From Methanofollis sp. UBA420 (lineage in GTDB: Archaea > Halobacteriota > Methanomicrobia > Methanomicrobiales > Methanofollaceae): a stretch of DNA of 64,000 nucleotides. Of the stretch, positions 50,728-59,532 are shown one piece after another (position 1 is the first letter of the stretch; each line of letters begins with the position of its first letter). The DNA lies in contig NZ_DAGX01000005.1 of the NCBI RefSeq assembly GCF_002498315.1, positions 190,085-254,084 of the forward strand. The letters run 5' to 3'. The position numbers and the translations under genes are program-made. The notes under the pieces are model-generated. The model ran no database searches. It was not told the origin of the DNA and worked only from the letters and a program-made list of their open reading frames with translations.

Positions 50728-51501
50728 GAGGGCGGCCGCAAGGGCGGCGCAGGCGAGGACGAGCATAATCAGGTACGCATCCTCCTGTGTGACTCTCCTC
50801 TTGCCGTACCGCGTCGGGTGGTCTGTGCAGCCAAATCCCCGGCACTCCATCGCCTCCGAGACCTGCCGCGCCCGTGAAAGGACCGAGACCGTCGCCGGGA
50901 CAAAGAGCGCCAGGATCTTGTGCCTGTTTTCCAGCAAATTTCCCCTGTCGAATTCAAGGCCCCGCGACCTCTGGGCGTCCATGATCCCGGCGATGTCCGC
51001 GGTGAGGGCCGAGATGGAGCGGAGGGCATAGCCCAGGGAGAAGGCAAGGGTGTTCGGGAGGCCGAGAGAACGCATGCTCCCGACAAATTTTGAGAAGGGC
51101 GTCGTCATGATGAAGAGGAAAGAGTAGCCGCCGATGGCAAGGAGGCGGAGTCCCATTGCAAGGGCGAAGAGGATGCCGCCTTCAGAGAGGATGAGCTGGA
51201 GGGGTCCGATACCAGTGGTGACGTAGACAGCGCCGGAGACGGCGCGGGGGAAGAAGGCGTCGATGATCAGGACGAAAAGAAAGAGGGGCGCCAGGAAGCG
51301 TAGCGACCGTACAAATGGCCTGAATAGGTGGGAGAGTGCGGCGATGAGGGCGATACCTGCACAGAGGGCGAAGACGGGCAGGGGCTCTTCGGTCAGGAGG
51401 GCAGTCGCACTGACGATGATCAGGGCCGCGGTCTTTGTCGCCGGGTCGAGGCGGTGGAGCCAGGTGTTCCCCGGCACGAAATAGACGCCTTTTTTCGTCA
51501 T
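50722..51501 (-). CDS. ECF transporter T component
   Basis: A 259-residue membrane protein of the CbiQ/EcfT type: six or so helices and the two coupling motifs DAQRSRGLEF (residues 173-182) and AMECRGFG that touch the ATPases. It is last in the five-gene operon and overlaps the ATPase gene by four bases. Its own 3' end overlaps the convergent K-type gene by six bases. Confidence 0.9.
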   Translation of the reverse strand: MTKKGVYFVPGNTWLHRLDPATKTAALIIVSATALLTEEPLPVFALCAGIALIAALSHLFRPFVRSLRFLAPLFLFVLIIDAFFPRAVSGAVYVTTGIGPLQLILSEGGILFALAMGLRLLAIGGYSFLFIMTTPFSKFVGSMRSLGLPNTLAFSLGYALRSISALTADIAGIMDAQRSRGLEFDRGNLLENRHKILALFVPATVSVLSRARQVSEAMECRGFGCTDHPTRYGKRRVTQEDAYLIMLVLACAALAAALS

Positions 51502-52934
51502 CCTTCGTCTCCCTCCGCCACAACCCGTCCCCCCCTGAGAGCGACCCTCCGGCCGCCGCAGAACGCGGCGAACTCCGGGTCATGGGTGGCGACGAGGACG
51601 GCACACCCGGCGCCGGTGCGGTCTCTCAGCAGGGCGGCGAGTTCGGCCTTGCGTGCAGGGTCGAGGCCGAGCGTCGGTTCGTCCAGGACGAGGACGGGCG
51701 TGTCCATGGCAAGGATGCTTGCGATGGCGACGCGCTGCTTCTCCCCCACCGAGAGGTTGAGGGGGGGCGTGTCCGTGCCTATCCTCTCAAGTCCGAGTAT
51801 CTTCAGCGCCCTTTGCACGCAGAGGCCGGTTTTTTCCTGTGCATATCCGAGGTTTTCCGGTGCAAAGGCGATCTCGTCCCTGACTGTCTCCGCGAAGAGT
51901 TGCGTGTCGGCGTGCTGGGCAAGGAGCCCGACCGAGCGGGCGGCCTCGGCCACGGTGAGGGAAACCGTCTCCCGACCGTTCACGATAACCTTCCCCCTGT
52001 CGGGTCGAAGGAGGCCGTTCGCATGCCGCAGGAGCGTGCTCTTTCCAGAACCGTTCGGCCCGGTGAGGAGGACGATCTCGCCGGCACCGATCCCGAAGGT
52101 CACGCTGTCGAGGGCCGGGTGGTCCTGGCCCGGGTAGGTATAGGTCACTCCTTCGAAAGCGAGGAGAGAGGTTCCGGCGCCAGGCCCGGTGACGGCCGGA
52201 AATGCCTCAGGTAGGGGTCCGGCAGATGCCACGGGAGGGCCGTCGGATACGACCGTCCCGTCCCTGATGCCGACGACACGCGTGCAGACTTGCAGGAAGG
52301 GGGCGGTGCGGTGCTCCGCGACGACGATGGTCAGGCCCCTCTCCCTGTTCAGGCGGGAGAGGACTGCAACAAGCCTCCGGGCGGCGGCGGCGTCGAGCCC
52401 TGATGTGGGCTCGTCGAGGAGGAGAACGGAGGGCTCCATCACAAGGACCGCCGCGATCGCCACCCGCTGCTTCTCCCCCCAGGAGAGGGCGTCCACATCC
52501 CTCTTCAGGAGGTGGCCGATCCCCATCGTCCCGGCCGCACGACTGATCCGTGCCTCCATCTCCAGGTGGGAGAGGCCGATCTGTTCGAGCCCGAAGGCGA
52601 GTTCGGCCTCGACACTGGTGGTGAAGAGCTGGTGGTCGGGGTCCTGGAAGACTGTCCCGACCTCAAGGGCAAGGCGGCAGACCTGGCAATCCCTCACTTC
52701 GTGGCCGCGGACGACGACCCGGCCCTCTGCCGTCCCCCGGTGCGAGTGGGGAATGAGGCCGTTGACGCACCGCAACAATGTGGACTTGCCCGATCCCGAG
52801 GGGCCGGCAAGGAGGACAAACTCCCCCTCCCTGACGGCAAGGGAGACGCTCTTGAGCGCCTGCCTCTCCTGCCCCGACCTGTCGGGCGGATAGGAGACCG
52901 AGAGTCCCTCGATGAGGATCGCGTCAGGTACCAT
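51498..52934 (-). CDS. ECF transporter double ATPase
   Basis: A 478-residue fusion of two ABC ATPases, each with complete motifs: Walker A GPSGSGKSTLL and GPNGSGKSTLL, signatures LSWGEKQR and LSVGEKQR, Walker B VLLLDEPTSGLD and VLVLDEPTLGLD. This replaces the EcfA-EcfA' pair by one chain, as in YkoD-type systems for thiamine precursors. It drives import through the T and S components. It overlaps both neighbours (4 and 11 bases). Confidence 0.92.
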   Translation of the reverse strand: MVPDAILIEGLSVSYPPDRSGQERQALKSVSLAVREGEFVLLAGPSGSGKSTLLRCVNGLIPHSHRGTAEGRVVVRGHEVRDCQVCRLALEVGTVFQDPDHQLFTTSVEAELAFGLEQIGLSHLEMEARISRAAGTMGIGHLLKRDVDALSWGEKQRVAIAAVLVMEPSVLLLDEPTSGLDAAAARRLVAVLSRLNRERGLTIVVAEHRTAPFLQVCTRVVGIRDGTVVSDGPPVASAGPLPEAFPAVTGPGAGTSLLAFEGVTYTYPGQDHPALDSVTFGIGAGEIVLLTGPNGSGKSTLLRHANGLLRPDRGKVIVNGRETVSLTVAEAARSVGLLAQHADTQLFAETVRDEIAFAPENLGYAQEKTGLCVQRALKILGLERIGTDTPPLNLSVGEKQRVAIASILAMDTPVLVLDEPTLGLDPARKAELAALLRDRTGAGCAVLVATHDPEFAAFCGGRRVALRGGRVVAEGDEG

Positions 52935-53472
52935 GGCCTCCGATCACTCCGGCCCTGAGGAGGCGGCCGATGACAAGAGCGCCGATCGCCCCACCGATCC
53001 CGCCGCAGACCAGAAAGGTCACCGAGGAGATGCCGATGCCGAGGATGATGAAGGTGGCCGGGACACCGAGGAGAATGTGGACGCTGTAGTTCACCGCCAT
53101 CTTCGCGATGTTGCCGGCCGCCCCGGCGATGAAGCCGACAGCCGGGTTTTCCATGCGGAAGGCGAAGAGAACGGAGACGGCGTCGACGACGAGGCCCATC
53201 GCCACGTACTTGAAGACATCGAAGAGGTGGAGAGGCTCAAGGCCGAAGAAGGAGAATAGGAGACCTGATATCAGCCCGATATAGGTGGCGGCCCCGGGCT
53301 TTTTGACGAGCCCGGCACCGATGATGAAAGGGATCGCGATGAAGAACCCGGAGTGGCCCGGCACGTGGAGGGGGATCTTGATCATGGTCTTCGCGACGAA
53401 GACAAACGCCCCGCAGAGGGAAAGGAGGGCAGTCTCATACAGGGAAAAGTAGGGGTATTTCACCGCCATCAT
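52924..53472 (-). CDS. ECF transporter substrate-binding S component
   Basis: A 182-residue membrane protein of about five or six helices, starting MMAVKYPYFSLYETALLSLC. The GLVKKPGAATYIGLISGLL segment is reminiscent of YkoE/HMP-type S components. Its ligand is not evident. It is between the exported protein gene (overlap four bases) and the double ATPase, so this operon has its own S component rather than sharing a common one. Confidence 0.83.
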   Translation of the reverse strand: MMAVKYPYFSLYETALLSLCGAFVFVAKTMIKIPLHVPGHSGFFIAIPFIIGAGLVKKPGAATYIGLISGLLFSFFGLEPLHLFDVFKYVAMGLVVDAVSVLFAFRMENPAVGFIAGAAGNIAKMAVNYSVHILLGVPATFIILGIGISSVTFLVCGGIGGAIGALVIGRLLRAGVIGGHGT

Positions 53473-54266
53473 GCCACCTCCGCGTACTGTGTCGTGAGTT
53501 TCAGGGAGAAAGTGTCGGGCTGGGGGCGGTCCACCGCGATGAGGAGGTAGACCGACCCGACGGCGCTCCCGCCCGTGTGGGTGAGGTAGAACCGCCCTGC
53601 CTGAGGGGCGTCGCGCGTGACTCCACCCTTCCTCTGGGCCGGGTCGGTCGTGATATGGAGAGCGTCAAGCCCGCTCCCGTCCTTCTCGAACCAGAATGTG
53701 ACGGTGCCTGTCGGGATCTCGTCGGGGCCGAGGCCGTGGGTGTTGGAGAGGCGGACCGTGGCCGGGTTGCCAGCCTTGAGGGGGACTGTCCAGGGCATGT
53801 CCTCGCCCACGTCGGCCGTGCCCGGGACGAAATACCCGCATGAGCCATAACCGTCCTGCCTGTTCGTCCATGCCGCCCCACCGAAGGGCCGCGCCCCGTA
53901 GACGGAGACGGCGGCCGTGCCGGCAAGGTCGGTGAACTCGTAGTCGACGGCGACAGACTGTACTTTGAAGAGGAAGGGATTGCCCCCCTGCGGTGTTTCG
54001 TTCAGCATGACGTACATGAGGTACCACTGGCCATCGGGATCGCCTGTCAGGGTGTTCAGGGAGAGGGGATGGGCGTACGGCCTGTATTCCGCGGGGCCGT
54101 ACAGGAAGTCGGACCGCGTGAAGGTCATCTGCGACGAGATGATCGGGAGCGGTGTCTCGTCATCGGTCATGCAGAGGGACTCCGCCATGATCTGGACTGC
54201 CACCGCAAGGACAGCGATCACGGCCAGAACGGCGAAACCGGCGATGACGCGCGTCCGGAACTCCAT
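53469..54266 (-). CDS. Membrane-anchored exported protein with permuted surface-protein domains
   Basis: A 265-residue protein with one N-terminal membrane helix (residues 7-28) and an extracellular remainder. Residues about 48-150 (FTRSDFLYGP...VYGARPFGGAAWTNRQDGYGS) match the second domain of the surface proteins at 60363 and 61410 (FTKEDFRYGP...). Residues about 165-258 (TFWFEKDGSGLDALHITTD...GRFYLTHTGG...) match their first domain. Here the order is reversed. It may capture substrate for the ECF importer or dock it to the surface protein. Starts with ATG two bases before the TiaS-like stop; overlaps the S component by four. Confidence 0.78.
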   Translation of the reverse strand: MEFRTRVIAGFAVLAVIAVLAVAVQIMAESLCMTDDETPLPIISSQMTFTRSDFLYGPAEYRPYAHPLSLNTLTGDPDGQWYLMYVMLNETPQGGNPFLFKVQSVAVDYEFTDLAGTAAVSVYGARPFGGAAWTNRQDGYGSCGYFVPGTADVGEDMPWTVPLKAGNPATVRLSNTHGLGPDEIPTGTVTFWFEKDGSGLDALHITTDPAQRKGGVTRDAPQAGRFYLTHTGGSAVGSVYLLIAVDRPQPDTFSLKLTTQYAEVA

Positions 54267-54267
54267 G

Positions 54268-54972
54268 TCAGTCTCTCTTTACTCCCCAGAGTTGCCCGTC
54301 CTTCTCTTCGACGTAGAGGACTGCCCTGCCGCCGATCGGACAGGGTTTGACAGACTTGCCCTCTTTGCACCAGATTGTTCCGCCGTCGACCGGTCTGCCG
54401 TCAAGGGTGCAGATCGTATCGATGCCGGCGCCGAGGAGGGCGTCGGCCTCAGCAGGCCCTGTGATCTCCCTGACCCGACCAATCTGGAGGAACCTCCCGT
54501 CGTTCCCTGTGGAGGCAAGTCCGATCCCGGCCATAGACCCGATCACGCCGTCCTCTGTGCCGCCGAGCCCTTCGAGCCTGATGCCGAGGTTGCGGGAGAG
54601 TGTCCGCGCTTTCTCCTGGGTGAGCACGGTGCATTTTGCGTCCTTGCCAAAGGCGACGAGGGCAGGAGAGATCTGCTCTGCCGCGGCGACGGCAAGGCCG
54701 GGGTCGCTTCCCTCGACGAAATCTCCGAGCATGATCTCCTTTGTCGTCTCGAAGATCTCCGGGATGTCGGCCTTCCCTGCCCCGGGGAGGTGGACGACCG
54801 CACAGGAGTTGTGGGAGGTGTAGGGGATCGCTTCATTGAAGAAGAGCTGGTGGCGGGTGACACCGTACACGGTATAGGTCTCCGCGAGGGCGGCGGCGAC
54901 GGCCCGTGCAAGCCTCCCTGTCCCGCGTGACTCGAGGTTGTCGGTGTCGTCCATTGCAACATAGACTGTCAT
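54268..54972 (-). CDS. TiaS kinase-domain-like protein
   Basis: A 234-residue protein starting MTVYVAMDDTDNLESRGTGR. The DDTD motif and the following ARAVAAAL helix are those of the ATP-using kinase domain of TiaS (tRNA-Ile2 agmatinylcytidine synthase), but the zinc ribbon and OB tRNA-binding parts of TiaS are absent. It is the first gene of the ECF operon, with AGGAG as ribosome binding site. A tRNA role is therefore unlikely; phosphorylation of the imported compound is possible. The 34 residues before 54972 are excluded because they lack a ribosome binding site and family match. Confidence 0.78.
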   Translation of the reverse strand: MTVYVAMDDTDNLESRGTGRLARAVAAALAETYTVYGVTRHQLFFNEAIPYTSHNSCAVVHLPGAGKADIPEIFETTKEIMLGDFVEGSDPGLAVAAAEQISPALVAFGKDAKCTVLTQEKARTLSRNLGIRLEGLGGTEDGVIGSMAGIGLASTGNDGRFLQIGRVREITGPAEADALLGAGIDTICTLDGRPVDGGTIWCKEGKSVKPCPIGGRAVLYVEEKDGQLWGVKRD

Positions 54973-55030
54973 AGAAATCTCCTGTACTCCATTTCCCTGA
55001 TGGTGATAAAAGCCTGCGGAATTGGTCCTG

Positions 55031-55037
55031 AAAAAAA
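55031..55037 (-). terminator. T7 tract downstream of the BatD-like gene
   Basis: On the minus strand seven T residues lie 50 bases beyond the BatD-like stop codon, before the ECF operon promoter (GGCTTTTATCACC at about 55002-55014). This separates the two operons. Confidence 0.4.
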
Positions 55038-55086
55038 GAGGATATGCGGCGCGCGGGCCGGTTTCACCGCGCACGGGTTAAATAGA

Positions 55087-56517
55087 TCATTTAAACTCCT
55101 CGCGGCCACCGAGATACCGCCCGATCCTGTCTGTGAGGGTGGCAAACTCCTCTTCAGACGTGGGCCTCACCGCGAAGGCGACTCTGCTACAGACCTGCAG
55201 GGCGTCGCGCACCCACGGTGCCGCCGCATCGTCTCCTGCAAGAAGAGCCAGTGCCTCCTCGTCGGTGATTTCGGTCCCCCTGCCGCGGCTCTGCGAGATA
55301 TGCACCCTGAGCGCCCGGGCTGCACCCCGGTATGCGAGGGTTGTCTCCCCCTTCCTGAACTCCTCACGCGCCCGCACGAGGATGGCGGTCGGTGAGGGGG
55401 AGGCTGTGTCCTGTTTCTCTTCCTCCTCTCCCTGCCCTGAACCCTCAGACGGCCCGCCTGCCCGCAGGGCCGCTGCCAGCACGGCGACGAGGGTCGCCAT
55501 CAGGGCGGCAAGGGGCAGCCAGTTCAGGTGCCTGTGCAGGGTCACACTGGTCACGGCCCCGCTGGCGACGGTGGCATTGACCCAGGCTGCCTCCCCGCCC
55601 CACGCAAGTGCGATGGTGCTTTGCTCACGGGTGGCATTGATGACGGTCCGCTCGCGGGAGAGTCCTTCCCCTGTAAGGGTTGCCGCATATTCCCCGAATG
55701 TTGCATTCTCCTCGAGCACTGCAGGCACCCTGAGGGGTGCGCCGGTCTCAAGGGCGGCATAGGCGAGCGTCTCCCCCATCACTCCCCTGACAGCCGCCTC
55801 CTCTCCCCCGAGCCTGTAGGCGAGGGCGAAGGCGCCGGAGTCTGGATCTGCAGACCGTCCGGCCTGTTCAAACCCCTCTGCCCTGAGCATACGGTCGAAG
55901 TCCCTGACCAAGGTGTCGGCCTGTGCCCGTTCGAGGAGGTCGTTTTCTGCCTTCTTCTGATCTGTCTCGCCCAGGAGCGCCTCTTTGAGGGCGGCCGCGT
56001 CCTGCGCTGCCTGCCCTGCCTGGATCTCCCGGTCGGTCGTACCGCCCCTGCCAGATGGGGGCGACCTCCCTCCAGTCTGCCCGGCCGTTTCAGGGACCGA
56101 ACTGACGGGTCCACCGGTTTCTTTTTCGCCGACCTGCTCCTCGCTATCGACAAAATGGATGGTGATCCCCCTGAGAGCCGTCGCCTTCCCGTCTGCGGAG
56201 GCGAAGGTGATCTCCAGACTGCAGGTCGCCGGGACATCGAAGGTGCCAAGGGCCACCGGGACGGTGGTCGTGCCCGGCTTGAGGACAACACCCCGTACCT
56301 GCGTCCGTCCCGTCGTGCTCCCCTCCGGCCTGAGCGCCATGGTGAGGGTGCCCCTCGTCTCCGCGCCAGCGGTGTTCGCGGCCGTCACCTCGATCCCGGC
56401 CTGGTCGCCGACCGGGAAAGTGTACTCGCTCTCTGCCGCGGTGAGGACGACCTCTCCTGCGCTGCAGGCCTGGACGGCCGCAAGGAGGAGCAGAAGGAGG
56501 AGGATATTCCTGATCAC
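55087..56517 (-). CDS. BatD-like exported protein with C-terminal cytoplasmic domain
   Basis: A 476-residue protein from a GTG start (overlapping the VWA gene stop by three bases, GTGA), with signal peptide VIRNILLLLLLLAAVQACSA. The extracytoplasmic part contains an Ig-like strand region, a Gly/Ser/Gln-rich linker near residue 150 and a helical part. A membrane helix (LNWLPLAALMATLVAVLAAAL) is at about residue 355 and an Arg/Glu-rich cytoplasmic end follows (DUF4129-like). It is last in the MoxR-DUF58-VWA operon and matches the role of BatD in that system. Confidence 0.75.
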   Translation of the reverse strand: MIRNILLLLLLLAAVQACSAGEVVLTAAESEYTFPVGDQAGIEVTAANTAGAETRGTLTMALRPEGSTTGRTQVRGVVLKPGTTTVPVALGTFDVPATCSLEITFASADGKATALRGITIHFVDSEEQVGEKETGGPVSSVPETAGQTGGRSPPSGRGGTTDREIQAGQAAQDAAALKEALLGETDQKKAENDLLERAQADTLVRDFDRMLRAEGFEQAGRSADPDSGAFALAYRLGGEEAAVRGVMGETLAYAALETGAPLRVPAVLEENATFGEYAATLTGEGLSRERTVINATREQSTIALAWGGEAAWVNATVASGAVTSVTLHRHLNWLPLAALMATLVAVLAAALRAGGPSEGSGQGEEEEKQDTASPSPTAILVRAREEFRKGETTLAYRGAARALRVHISQSRGRGTEITDEEALALLAGDDAAAPWVRDALQVCSRVAFAVRPTSEEEFATLTDRIGRYLGGREEFK

Positions 56518-57458
56518 GGGAGGATCCGCCCCCACCCGTACCTGAGCCAGCACTCCGCGAGGAGGACGAGGGCCGCGGCGGCGAAGAAGAGTGCGGCGAT
56601 GTCCGTCTCCTCGGGCTCCCGTGCGATCGCACCCGGGAGGGAGGCATAGATCTCCTGCAGGGTGCCGCCGTCCACGGAGCGGTAATAGATCCCGCCTGTC
56701 GCCTCCGCGATCCTCCGCAGGGTCTCCTCGTCGAGGTCCGCGTACTGCATCGTCCCGTCCTCTGTCGGCCCGAAGGCGGCGGGGGCGGCAGAACCGAGCC
56801 CGACGGTGAAGACCTGCACGTTGCGCTCCTGCGCGAAGGCCGCCGCCGCCAGGGGCGTGATGATGCCCGCGTTGTTCACGCCGTCGGAGAGGAGGACGAC
56901 GACCTTCTTCCTGTTTGGCATGGCGTCGGCCATGTCCACCGCGAGGGCGAGGCCGTCGCCGAGGGCGGTCGGGCCGTCCTTCTGCCTGACGGCCGCGAGT
57001 TTCCCTTCCACCCGCGCAAGGTCGGGGGAGAGGTAGGCGGCGCTCATCGCTCCTGCCTCGAAGGTGACGACGCCGGCATAATCATTATCCTCCAGGCCGG
57101 CAAGGAGGGTGCCCCCTGCAGTCTTTGCGGCCTCAAGCCTGTTCGGGGGATAGTCCGCGGCGGCCATGCTCCCCGAGGTGTCGATGGCGAGGACCACGCT
57201 CACCCCCTCGTGGACGCCGGCGAAGGGGACGTGCGGGCCGGCAAGGCCGGTGACGATGAGGCCGATCGCAAGGAGGGTGAGGAGGAAGAGGGTGAGAGGC
57301 CGCCGTGACGGCCGCGGGAGGGCCGCCTTTACGAGGACGACGCGGGAGAAGGGGAGCGCCTCCGTCTTCCGCCTCTTCTGCGCCCGCAGGTACAGGATGT
57401 AAAGAATGGGGAGGCCGATGAGTCCGAGGAGCCAGAGGGGATGATTAAAGCCTGGCAT
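56514..57458 (-). CDS. BatA-type von Willebrand factor A protein
   Basis: A 314-residue protein with two N-terminal membrane helices, a von Willebrand A domain (about 85-270) and a C-terminal membrane helix. The MIDAS metal site is complete: DTSGSM, the Thr in DGPTALGDG and the Asp in VLLSDGVNN. It is next to DUF58 and a MoxR ATPase, as in bacterial Bat aerotolerance operons. In archaea the role is unclear; assembly of surface proteins is one possibility. Directly abuts the DUF58 gene. Confidence 0.88.
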   Translation of the reverse strand: MPGFNHPLWLLGLIGLPILYILYLRAQKRRKTEALPFSRVVLVKAALPRPSRRPLTLFLLTLLAIGLIVTGLAGPHVPFAGVHEGVSVVLAIDTSGSMAAADYPPNRLEAAKTAGGTLLAGLEDNDYAGVVTFEAGAMSAAYLSPDLARVEGKLAAVRQKDGPTALGDGLALAVDMADAMPNRKKVVVLLSDGVNNAGIITPLAAAAFAQERNVQVFTVGLGSAAPAAFGPTEDGTMQYADLDEETLRRIAEATGGIYYRSVDGGTLQEIYASLPGAIAREPEETDIAALFFAAAALVLLAECWLRYGWGRILP

Positions 57459-58322
57459 CTACCTCCTCCTCCCCGGTACGGCATCGGAGAGGTCGTCCCC
57501 TGCCCTGAGGGGCAGGAGAGGCGTCCTGCAGGTGCCGGCGCCGATGGCGAGGGCACGCTCCTCCTCCTCTGCGGCCTCCCTGTACCCGGCCCTGAAGGCC
57601 GGGTCGGAGGTGTCGACGACGACCTGCTCCCCTGTCTCCGGATCTTCCAGGGAGATGAGGCCGACGTCGGGGATCACCTCCTCCGCGGCGTCGACGACCC
57701 TGACGAGCACGGTCTCGTGGCGCCGCCGCAGGATGGCGAGGTCGTCGAAGAAGGGGTCTCCGAAGAAGTCCGAGACGACGGCGACGGTGGAGCGCCTGGG
57801 GACGGCGGCGGCGAAGAACCTGAGGGGTGCGGCGATATCTGTCCCCCCCGAGAAGGGGAGGCGGTCGAGGAGTGCGGAGAGGACGGCGGCGATGTGCCTC
57901 TTCCCCCGCCGTGCCGGGATGAACCTCTCCACCCGGTCGGAGAAGAGGCAGAGACCCAGACGGTCACCGTTCTCGACCGCTCCGAGGGCGAGCGCGGCCG
58001 CCGCCTCGATGACCGCCTGCTCCTTGCCTGCCGTGCCGCAAAAACTGGCCGAGGCCGAGACGTCGACGGCGAGGTACAGGGTCGTCTCCCTGTCCTCTGC
58101 GTACTCCCGCACATAGGGGGAGTTCCTGTGGGCGGTCACTTTCCAGTCGATGGCGCGGACGTCGTCGCCCGGGACATAGGCCCTGATTCCGGCAAACTCA
58201 ACTCCCTGGCCGGTGAGGGAGGAGCGGTGGCCCCCTGCCTGCATGCCGCCGATAGGGAGGAGGGCCTGGAGGGGCACGGGATGTATTTCCCTGATCAGGG
58301 CGGCGACGTCACTCTCCATCAC
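57459..58322 (-). CDS. DUF58 family protein
   Basis: A 287-residue DUF58 protein: the hallmark GVEFAGIRAYVPGDDVRAIDWK is at residues 42-63, followed by VWA-like LYLAVDVSAS and VVSDFFGDPFF. DUF58 proteins are the partner of MoxR ATPases and VWA proteins in chaperone-like assembly systems. It overlaps the MoxR gene by four bases. Confidence 0.92.
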   Translation of the reverse strand: MMESDVAALIREIHPVPLQALLPIGGMQAGGHRSSLTGQGVEFAGIRAYVPGDDVRAIDWKVTAHRNSPYVREYAEDRETTLYLAVDVSASASFCGTAGKEQAVIEAAAALALGAVENGDRLGLCLFSDRVERFIPARRGKRHIAAVLSALLDRLPFSGGTDIAAPLRFFAAAVPRRSTVAVVSDFFGDPFFDDLAILRRRHETVLVRVVDAAEEVIPDVGLISLEDPETGEQVVVDTSDPAFRAGYREAAEEEERALAIGAGTCRTPLLPLRAGDDLSDAVPGRRR

Positions 58323-59335
58323 GGCACCTCGACGGCCTCGAGGACGGTGTCGACGACCGCGTCGGTGCCTGTGCCCGCGGCCTCGGCGGCATAGGTGAGG
58401 AGGATGCGGTGGCGGAGGGCGGCGTGGGCGACGGCCTTGATGTCATGGGGGACGATGTAGCCCCTGCCCGCGAGGAGGGCGCGCGCCTTTGCCCCGAGGA
58501 CGAGGGAGATGGTCGCCCGCGGCGAGGCGCCCCAGGCGACTGTCTCTGCCAGGTCGAGGCCGTACGCCGCCGGGTGGCGGGTGGCGTCCACGACCTTTGC
58601 GGCGTACTCCCGCACCGCGGGGTCGGCACGGACGGCCCGCGCCGCCGCCCGCACCCTCAGGAGGTCCGGTGCGGAGAGGACGCACGCCGGGGTGACCACG
58701 GCCCCCGAGGTGTACCTGTCCAGAATCTCGACCTCGTCCGCGACAGTCGGGTAGTCGATGAGGAGTTTGAAGAGGAAGCGGTCTGTCTGCGCCTCGGGGA
58801 GGGGGTAGGTGCCCTCAGACTCCAGGGGGTTCTGGGTGGCGAGGACGAAGAAGGGGTCGGGGAGGGGGAGAGTCTCGCCCTGAACCGTCACCTGCCTCTC
58901 CTGCATTGCTTCCAGGAGCGCAGACTGCACCTTCGGCGGCGCCCTGTTGATCTCGTCCGCGAGGATGATGTTGTGGAAGACCGGGCCCCTGACAAGGGAA
59001 AAGGTGCTGTCCTTCTGGTTATACACCGTCGTCCCGGTGATGTCGGAGGGGAGGAGGTCGGGGGTGAACTGGATGCGGGCGCAGGAGCAGTCGATGCAGG
59101 AGGCGAGGGTCCGGACGATGAGGGTCTTTGCAAGGCCGGGCACCCCTTCGAGGAGGACGTTGCCCCCCGCCACGAGGGCTGTGAGAAGGCCGTCGATCGT
59201 CTCCTCCTGCCCGACGATCACCTTCTGCATCTCCTCCTTCACCGGGAGGAGCATCTGTCTGCACGCCTCCGCCTCCCTGGTGAGGTCGTCTCTCTTTGCA
59301 TCGGTTATCTCCACGGGATCACAGCCATATGACAT
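58319..59335 (-). CDS. MoxR-type AAA ATPase
   Basis: A 338-residue AAA+ ATPase of the MoxR class: Walker A LLEGVPGLAKT, TPDLLPSDITGT, Walker B IILADEINRAPPK, sensor TQNPLESEGTYPLPEAQ and the arginine-finger region DRFLFKL. It is the first gene of the DUF58-VWA-BatD operon and uses ATP to remodel or assemble a complex with those partners. The start at 59335 (MSYGCDPVEITDAKRDD) is taken over one 51 residues earlier, because those residues are not family-like. Confidence 0.92.
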   Translation of the reverse strand: MSYGCDPVEITDAKRDDLTREAEACRQMLLPVKEEMQKVIVGQEETIDGLLTALVAGGNVLLEGVPGLAKTLIVRTLASCIDCSCARIQFTPDLLPSDITGTTVYNQKDSTFSLVRGPVFHNIILADEINRAPPKVQSALLEAMQERQVTVQGETLPLPDPFFVLATQNPLESEGTYPLPEAQTDRFLFKLLIDYPTVADEVEILDRYTSGAVVTPACVLSAPDLLRVRAAARAVRADPAVREYAAKVVDATRHPAAYGLDLAETVAWGASPRATISLVLGAKARALLAGRGYIVPHDIKAVAHAALRHRILLTYAAEAAGTGTDAVVDTVLEAVEVP

Positions 59336-59532
59336 CAGGTATGGCGAGTGGCCGTTATTACACTGTTGATTTTCCGGTATCTGTTTATTAAATCCATTTG
59401 ACTTAACTATCTCTGCAGTCAGCCTATTTTCAGAAATGGATGGAGCCTGGCCGGGAGGGTACGGCGGCCAGTACGCCCTGAGGGCCAAAGCGAAAGTTAT
59501 AAGGTTTCAGGAGTTATCAAATTCTTTTGTTT

